A DNA stretch of 64,000 nucleotides. It comes from Odontesthes bonariensis (taxonomy: Eukaryota > Chordata > Actinopteri > Atheriniformes > Atherinopsidae). Below are positions 56,496-64,000 of the stretch, piece by piece. Below the pieces are notes generated by a model. That model ran no database searches and had not been told where the DNA came from. It was given only the letters and a program-made list of their open reading frames with translations. Location: contig NC_134515.1 in NCBI RefSeq assembly GCF_027942865.1, forward strand, positions 18,684,227 to 18,748,226, in the 5' to 3' direction. Within the stretch, counting starts at the first letter, position 1, and the number at the start of each line of letters is the position of its first letter. A program made the position numbers and the translations under genes.

Positions 56496-56798
56496 CAAGG
56501 TTTAAGACATCAGCACATCCCATTACAGTCATTTAAGTCAAGGAACAATAACATTTTCATTTGAACAGAATTGTCCATGCAGAACAAAACAGCAAATCAC
56601 AGCACTGTATGTTGCTATGGATGTCTGTGCACGTCTGTATCCAACAGTCACTCCCTGTCACTCCCTTGAGGAGATTTCACTTTGGAAACTGCGTGGAGGA
56701 GATTCTTCTCAAACGTGGCTGCCAACTCATGTCTCGTCTCTCTTTTCAACGGACTTGTAACTCACTTCGATAACTACTGAGGTGGCAACCATGTTCGT

Positions 56799-59700
56799 CT
56801 ACTCAAGGTCTGGGATTTCTGGAAGAGAAGAAGTTCAGCACATAACGTGTGTTGCTAGGATCTGAATGGCTAACAACAGTAGAAACCAATAAGGCAAAAA
56901 TAAATTGCTGATGGCAAATAAGACAGCAGTAAGGTCACTAAAGATTAAGAATGAAATAAAGTGATAGTATACTTAGAGATGATCATTTGTAAAGCAGTTG
57001 CTTACTTAAGAGGGCTGAATTCAGTGAAATCAAGAGGCAAAAGTTTAATATTACAATTCACTAAGCATCATCCACCTGATCGCGCCACAAAGCTACAGTG
57101 CCCACTCACAATGCAAAACACATAAAACGACTCTTTTCCTGGGCTTCTGTGGGAAGTGACATCACAGAATTAAGATGGTTCAGATTTTTGGCAATTTAGC
57201 CTCTATAAAAATGTCTTCCAGACTAGCGGAAAGAAAAATGTCACCATGCTGATGGTTTTAATGAAGAGGTTTGTTAAAAAGTGGAAATTGATATCGTGCG
57301 TGTGCATCTGGTAGTACTTTCAAATTCTTTGGCCCGGAATACCTCATTTGCATACTTAAAGCAGAACCTAGTTGGAAAGAAGTGCAAGTTTCTTACAATT
57401 TCTTCTAGAAGTAGTCATGGTTACTAGCTGCCTTTACGTGAGAGCCTCCTATGTAGGGAGTGGCTTTGGCTTCTGAGCTCAAGCACAGCAGAGAGGGAGG
57501 GGGGTGGAGCTGAAAGTTGAACTAATTCAAATTTTCAAGATTGGTTCACATTCATCTCAAAGTTACCAAGTTCTGCTGTAAACACAGGATTTCAGAAAGC
57601 CTGTAATACAAAATATATTTGTCTTAATGTGAGTTAATCAGCTGGAGGGGCTTTACTTCGATGTTTATCAGAATAATGTTACACTTCCAGTGTCTCCTTA
57701 ATGGAAGAGTTTCTGTGGAGCACTCAGTATCTGCAGACTTCTGTTCACTTAAACAATGGGGATAAAGGACTAAACAATGACAAATTACCAAAGAGCTCTT
57801 TTAAAACAATACTTACTTTCATCATCGCTGTCTGCAGAATCGTGCTAGAAAACAAAGCAAAGACAATCATGATTCATCACCCACTGCTTTCACCTGGAAA
57901 ATTCGGTTTTATCAAGAATCCTCCAAACATGACATTCTTTGGTGAACATTATGAACTGAACACGAGAAGTACTGTATGCACCATAAAAAATGTGTTAATC
58001 AATAAAATAAATTAGAAAAAAATAATCATACCTCTTCTTCTGCACCATCTAAATCTGGTAGATCATCCCCACCCATGCTGTTCATCATCTGGGGAATAAC
58101 ACAGGGGACAATCAACACGTCGGTATACCTGAACATAATCGCACCGTAGCTCTGCGATAGGGCTGCATCATATAAAATAAAAATGCATTGTTATCGCAAT
58201 ATCAATATTGCAAAGGCATTGTAAAATTCAACAGTGAAAACGTGTATCGCATGTTTTCCGGAAACCATGCAGGCTTACTCCGGTAGTGTAACACGCGTAC
58301 CTCTGAAAATTTGTCAAAACTTGACAAGTCTTCATCTGAATCATCTTCCCAGTCTTTCCAGTTATTGAAATCCACACTCAGCCAGTTGCACTGAAAACAC
58401 AACAGATTTCAGCGTTTCAGTGGGGCAATTTGACATGGAAATCTAAGTATATTTACTAAAAACATATACTAGATAATATCAAGTTAGGGAAACATGTTAC
58501 ATAATTAGTTTTACGAAAACTAAAAATTCCCACAGACTTAGTCACCGAGTTATACTGTTAACAGGACTCACAGACTGACTTGAAATTGGCAGTATACTTT
58601 CTAACTTTTGTCAACTTATTTGTGCCTGTAAATGTCAAACCCCACATACCTGAAGACTGATCAGTTGGTTTAAGAGTTAGTTACCTTTGTCTTGTCTTTG
58701 GTGAGTCGTGGCCATGACTTCCCAGCCTCTGCTTTTCGTAAACAACACAACACAGACCTGTCAGTACGTCTGTGCCTCGATGCCTGTGTGTTAACAGAGA
58801 GAATTTGGTTATTTTTTTGTTGCTAAAGTAATAAAAACACATCCTTAAACTGCAACTACGCTTGCAGATTATCACAAACTTACTTTGGTGTCAATCTCCC
58901 CAAAAAGTTCCACCGTGTTCTGGTGTTTGATGTCATCTGTTCCAATGACACAACTATAAAATGAGATTTAAAAAGAAGCTAATTTTATTGGCCTTATAGC
59001 TATTAAATGTTTTCAACAATTCTCACAAACATTACTGGACGTGCATGCATCCAGGGGACAATACTGCAGTTAGCAATCACAAGATTTTAAAAGGTTTCTT
59101 TGATAAATGTCCAATTCCTCAAGTTTGCAAATTCTTGTTGACTCAATATTGAAATACCCGCACCATAAAATGCTATTTCATAGTGCAGAGTTTTGATACA
59201 GGCTTGTGGAAAATGTAATGCAACAATAGATCTTTATCAGGATCTTGATTTTTTTTTAATCAGTTGTGCATTACTGCTGTCATTATCATTGTCATTTTTG
59301 CTCCTAAGTTGCACACACCTATTTGATGACATTGCACCAAAATCAGCCTATTTCCACAGGGGTCATGGGCCCCTTTTACAAAATGTACTTTAAGGTTGAT
59401 GTTTTATTTCAATGGGACTTACCTAAAAACAAATTTTGACTTGTCAAATTTTACTTGCACATCTTTACTGTCCTCCACGCAGAAATCTACAAAAACAGAA
59501 TCTCTTCTGTCATACCACTTAGCTGTTGCAGGCTGCCTGATGACAAGGAGTAGAGAAAGAGATCAATCACAGTGGGCCAACATAGCATACAGTAATTCAT
59601 GTTTCATTCAGTGTCAGATAGTATTTATAGTTTTGCAGGTGTTAATACTGTGGATAATCTGCTCTGATGGTCCACGTGTGGTGCAGTCCACCTGAGTCAT

Positions 59701-60395
59701 TATAAAGAGAGGGTAGCTTATGTTTATAGAGTAACTTGAAAGCATCCATTTTCCTAAAAGCTACAACAGTTATTAAAGAAAATCCTTAGATTAAAGATTA
59801 AACGGGTGCTACTGCCATCAGTATATTACCAAGCAGACATATTGGAGTAACATTTGTGTTATCATACAAGGAGGGAGTAGTGTAGTACTACAATAATTGT
59901 TGTCTTTACGATTACTTCAATGCAACTCTGTAGAAAAATACATTTTGACATGGACATGGGCGGCTTGTGTTACGAATGTCGCTAACAAATGTGTGATGCT
60001 TCGTGTTGCCGAACGTCAACATAAAATTAGGTCTTATGAGCATGACACCATGCCTTTTTAATGCTAACTTTGCCCTAGTCATGTCAGTTGACATTAGCCT
60101 TCTAGCTAACGATAACTGAACTGGTTTAAGATGCACAGAAAAAACAAGCCAACATTTTGAGACGAGGATTCGTAGGGCCATGGTGTATCAAGCTGGCTGA
60201 AGCAATTTGTAGGTGGATTTGAAGGCGCTCGCTCAATTTCAGTCCTGTAACGTTGGGCACAGCTGCACTACTGAGGCTAACTCGTGTGCTCGTTGAGTTA
60301 GCTTATGTTAGCTAGATGATCCGCTTTATAGCACTTCCAGGACTTGTAGCTAGTAATCTACGATAGTAGCTACACAGTAAAATAAAGACTTACAT
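56799..60395 (-). CDS. ptges3: prostaglandin E synthase 3 / Hsp90 co-chaperone p23
   Basis: Eight coding exons on the minus strand: 60395-60394 (first two bases of the ATG), 59536-59423, 58953-58884, 58783-58685, 58390-58301, 58088-58032, 57844-57817, 56818-56799. They join in frame to 159 aa (human 160) and every junction is GT-AG. The start codon is split between exons 1 and 2. The protein begins MQPATAKWYDRRD, keeping Tyr9, the residue linked to prostaglandin synthase activity. It contains the CS/p23 fold, the p23 signature WPRLTKDKTK and WLSVDFNNWKDWEDDSDED, and an acidic tail (DSADSDDEKIPDLE). p23 stabilises ATP-bound Hsp90 with client proteins such as steroid receptors, in cytosol and nucleus. 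It is transcribed convergently with stat6 and in the same direction as mip. Confidence 0.96.
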
Positions 60396-60570
60396 CTTCA
60401 GTGTTTTAGAAATAAAACTCCCTCGTCGGATCTCGATACAAGTAAGTATGTTATCTAGCAATGAAGCCCGGCAAAGATGATCACTGTGTGTGAGTCTGAG
60501 ACCTAAACAGTTAACTCAAAGATTTACAACAGAAGCACTTGTGGTTCTCCAAATATCGCGTGTTTTCCAT
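60396..60570 (-). promoter_or_regulatory. ptges3: ptges3 5' UTR and promoter region
   Basis: The exon 1 donor (GAT followed by GTAAGTC) fixes the inner edge of the UTR at 60394. Upstream sequence to about 60660 contains several CG dinucleotides and no clear TATA box, as expected for a housekeeping promoter. The transcription start itself cannot be placed. Confidence 0.45.
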
Positions 60571-63500
60571 GCTCTCTCGTGACGCCGCGTTTACCCGCCA
60601 GCTTGGAGCATGGGCACCGCGTGAGATCATTCTGGAACGACTTGCGTGTCAGAGCAGTGCAACAGCTCCACCAGCAGTACAGTAAACACAATGAAAGTGT
60701 ATCTGATTATATTATATAAACGACCACCGTACGAATACAATCATTACTTTCTGAAATATGGTACATTTTTAGGTCTGTGTAGTCGATTTTTGTAATTATG
60801 ATTTTAATCATGGAAAGAATGTAAAAAAAAAAAAAGATGCTCATTGCTCGACTATGAACGCATGCTTGGAGAGCACACTGGTTAAGGGAAAAGAAACAAC
60901 CCTAAACTACCGATATACATATTTTATTTTTGATGTTTTTTTGCTTTTTCTTTCTTTCTTTTTTTTCTGTCTACAAGTGTGCTAATTTTCAGTCTCTTTA
61001 TTGTAATATTTTGTTCCATTTTGGTAATTTTGCATCTCACTGCAGTCCCTCTATATCCCTGAGGACATTTTGCTTCTCTGTATGGTTGCTTTCATTTACA
61101 TTAGGCCAAGGGCAAGGTCACATTTATTCGAAAAATCAAAATTGACCAAATGCTTTTTGGGCAAATACAATATGAATTGTTGATGTTTTGTATTTCTTTG
61201 TGAATGTTTTGTCTTCTTGGCGTATGATAACGGGACTTTGGGTTATGTTGGTTTTATGTCACTTTTTTTTTTCAATATATCTTTTTGTAGTTGATTTGAG
61301 TCACATTTTGGTTGTCTGGTATAAAATAAGTTAGTTTTCCCTGACATTTTACTATACAATACACTCAGTAATTCATACCCTGACAATACTATAAACTGCA
61401 TACTATACACATAAACTACTGCATATTGTTACAATCATTGACATTGCTCATTTTACACCTGCCGATTTATGTTGCCTCGCTGTTTAATGTTGATTTTTCT
61501 GGTGTCTGATGAATTTATTATAAATCTGGGAAAAGACAAGGGTCCCTGATTCTTTGGCCTGCTCAGTTCAGTCCGTTTTCTATACCCGCCTAATCCAGTT
61601 CAGGGTCGCAGGGGGTGGGTGCTCATCCACACTAAACCACCACACCACTTTGCAGCCCTCAGTCACTGTTCATGGTAGTCATTTTTGCTAAAACTAACAA
61701 TGCTGGTTTTATATCATCATTCATCAGCTATTAAATCTCCAGTTTAGTTTACATGTTGGCCAGTCACCAGTAATGATATATGGTTTTAAAATGTTTGTTG
61801 AAGTTACTTTTAATGCAGGGAGTATCATGAAAGGGTATGATAGATTGAAGTTATGCACGAAGATACATGACACTGCTTGTTTGTTTTTTTCTGTTGGAAA
61901 AACAGCTTGCCTCTCAGCCTGCTCATTAGCAGTTACTGCTCTATGTGGCCAATCAGCAGCAAAAATCATCGGTCACTTTAATAGCTACTGGGGTTAAGTC
62001 CTAGCCGATGTCCCCTTTCGGGGACTCCTTGAAGCAGTTGGACTTGGACAAGTGAGTGTCAGTATTTGGCTCGGCAGCTGATGAAAGCAAACCAGAACAA
62101 ATGCCAACACAGGCGAAGAGAACAACACAATCAGATGAGTGGGAAATGTTCCCCGCTGAATGTGCCACAGATGACATGGATAACAAAGCCACACAGCCTG
62201 TTGTCGCAAAGCATCCCATCCGTACCTTAAAAACACTGAAATCAGTAGTTTAACAATCAACAAATCTCACAATTAGCCATTTTTAAAGAAAACAAAAACA
62301 TTAGTGAAATCTTAACCACCTTAAAGAGCCGCATTGTATCAGAACAGTGAATTTACAACTACTTGCTGTGCTGCAGAGTCTCTTCTATAAGTCACTTTGC
62401 CATGGAAGAAGCCATAATTTGGCTGTGTTGTTGTGACCTAATTTGCTTTTCTGTGACTAATTTTTACCTACAGGTCCAGTTATATTGATGCCATTGATAG
62501 AACGCGTAGTACTTTGCTGAAAATCTGTATGTGGTTCAGATGGCATAAACGTAAACAGAAACAAACAGAAAAGAGGATTTAACTCTTTTGCATGAAGAGT
62601 TTGGGGGGTCTGCTCAATATGAGAAGCTATGTTTTGAGCCAAAATGTTGGCTAAAACTGCTCCATCAGGTTCACCCAAAGTCTGTGGCCCATAACAACTA
62701 GAGCCTTGTCACTAAATCCTGGATTAAAACAGGCACGACAGGCACACTGTAGTTATTTTTGACAAGCCATGGTGACGTCTGAATCAGCTCCAGGCATACA
62801 AGGTGATTTCCATGACACTGGGTTCTCAGGGATTTTGATTGAAAGAGAAAAGCCTGAATTACCCTTTTGGTACTTCTTTTAAATGAGTTCTAAATATGGA
62901 TATAAAGAAGTTGTTGATTTCTACAGACCTGATAACATCCACAGAAAAGTTGACGTTAGTTGAATTTTTTAAAATGCCACCACGATCAAGTTATCATTAT
63001 CACCCAAGCCAAAAAACAAGATGTAGTCATGCTGTAGATTTTTGTATTAGTTTATATCAGGAAATGATCTCCTGTATTTCAAATCAGGTCACTTTGATCA
63101 CAAAGCCATTTTTTTTATTTACTGAAACTCTGGCCTGAAGGAGGGAGACTGTGTTGATGTGGGGCCAATCTCTGTGTTTTCACATATTTGCTCCCATCTG
63201 ACTTTTTGCAGATCTTTGTTTCTGTAAATACTGTATTCATGCCACATTTAAAAGAAACTTTCCAAGTTCACAAAGATTGTTCTGTTTTTTAACAGTCAAT
63301 TAAGTATTTACCTGCATTACAAAAGACAGCAATTTCACAGCTGAACTGCCAAATGTTTGTTGATTACAGCTTCCTAAATTATTGATGATTAATAATTAAG
63401 ATAGATTTATAGTTTACAATAGTCCTAGTCAAACAACAAAGGAATTCTTAGACATAAACTAATACCTGGGATAAGAAATGTGGTATGGTTTACTAAATGA

Positions 63501-64000
63501 TATTTAGTAAACAGTTTATTGATGAATTAGTAATTATTACATTTGGATAGTAATAAAGAAGTAGATTAAATTCGACCAGATAAAACAAAAAGTAGCTATA
63601 ATTAGTCCATATTATATTAAAAAAAACAAAATTTTGATTAATTTCCAACTTAAATAACTTGTATGTGGGTCCCATTAAAGACATGGTAGGTAATCCTGTT
63701 CAGAAACACATTTTGTAATACTGGGTGAAATGGTCCGTCTATCCTGAGAGAAATCTATACAAGATGTATTTAGAAAAAGGGACGAAAATAATCAGACCTC
63801 TGTGGCAGCTGCAGGACTGAGAAAAAGCTGACCAATCCGAGATCAGCGTCCCGCTGATCTCGGATTGGTCGCCTACAAAAAACCAATCAGATGCCTCTGC
63901 TTTCTGCCTACGCCCCCCTCTGCCGGCTCCCTGCTCCATGTGCGCATGCGGTTCCACCGGCTTTGGATGAAGCACTGACGGAATGGGGAGGGGGGGGTGG
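60571..64000. other. gene-free DNA upstream of ptges3
   Basis: No convincing exon. A short copy of the dispersed repeat family lies at about 61590-61660 (CAGTTCAGGGTCGCAGGGGG, CACTAAACCACCACACCAC). A plus-strand frame at 62008-62253 with a TGA after codon 15 is discussed in the findings. The rest is AT-rich. The last 150 bases are G- and C-rich, ending in a run of G. Confidence 0.5.
63830..63870. repeat. perfect 19-bp-arm hairpin
   Basis: GACCAATCCGAGATCAGCG and its exact complement are separated by TCC. A CCAAT box lies in each arm (CCAAT and ATTGG). It may be part of a larger element cut by the window end. Confidence 0.9.

Noticed and set aside
56561-56773. Plus-strand frame in the ptges3 3' UTR
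   Set aside because: It is antisense to the ptges3 UTR, with no recognisable domain and no splice or promoter signals.
62053-62055. In-frame TGA read as a selenocysteine codon
   Set aside because: I see no selenoprotein family match and no evidence for a SECIS element. A chance frame, pseudogene or splice donor is simpler.

Overview
The window is vertebrate, almost certainly teleost fish, genomic DNA. Its genes have introns with GT-AG junctions. The repeats are typical of fish: L2-like and Rex3/RTE-like LINEs, a tRNA-derived SINE, hAT, PIF/Harbinger and TTAA-target DNA elements, and long CA microsatellites. There are no prokaryotic operons, CRISPR arrays or phage modules.

Four protein-coding genes can be read with confidence. 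fignl2 (+, single coding exon 4434-6470) encodes a fidgetin-like AAA-family protein whose ATPase motifs are eroded. stat6 (+, 19 coding exons 30984-46269, 730 aa) rebuilds without any frame break. mip (-, 4 exons 51443-50223, 263 aa) is lens aquaporin-0. ptges3 (-, 8 exons 60395-56799, 159 aa) is the Hsp90 co-chaperone p23/cytosolic prostaglandin E synthase. The human orthologues all lie on chromosome 12q13, so the window looks like a compacted piece of that conserved block. The genes are linked by ancestry, not by a shared pathway.

Layout: 1-4.4 kb is non-coding and holds a near-perfect 920-bp palindromic element flanked by TTAA. fignl2 and its probable 3' UTR fill 4.4-7.5 kb. 7.5-15.2 kb is gene-free. 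A candidate non-coding first exon of stat6 ends at 15441. From 18.3 to 30.8 kb is a transposon graveyard with nested insertions: a Harbinger inside a LINE inside a Tc1/mariner-like element, and several DNA elements inside an hAT that itself abuts a LINE fragment. stat6 occupies 31.0-46.6 kb. Its introns carry an antisense LTR element with a 27-bp coding minisatellite and two nearly identical 730-bp direct copies of an unrecognised segment. mip, a terminal-inverted-repeat element with Myb/SANT remnants, and ptges3 follow. 60.6-64.0 kb is upstream sequence with only minor repeats.

I found no previously undescribed multi-gene system. The observations most worth a second look are the probably hydrolysis-dead Fignl2, the young long palindrome, the recent intronic duplication in stat6, and the LTR element whose minisatellite is open in five of six frames.
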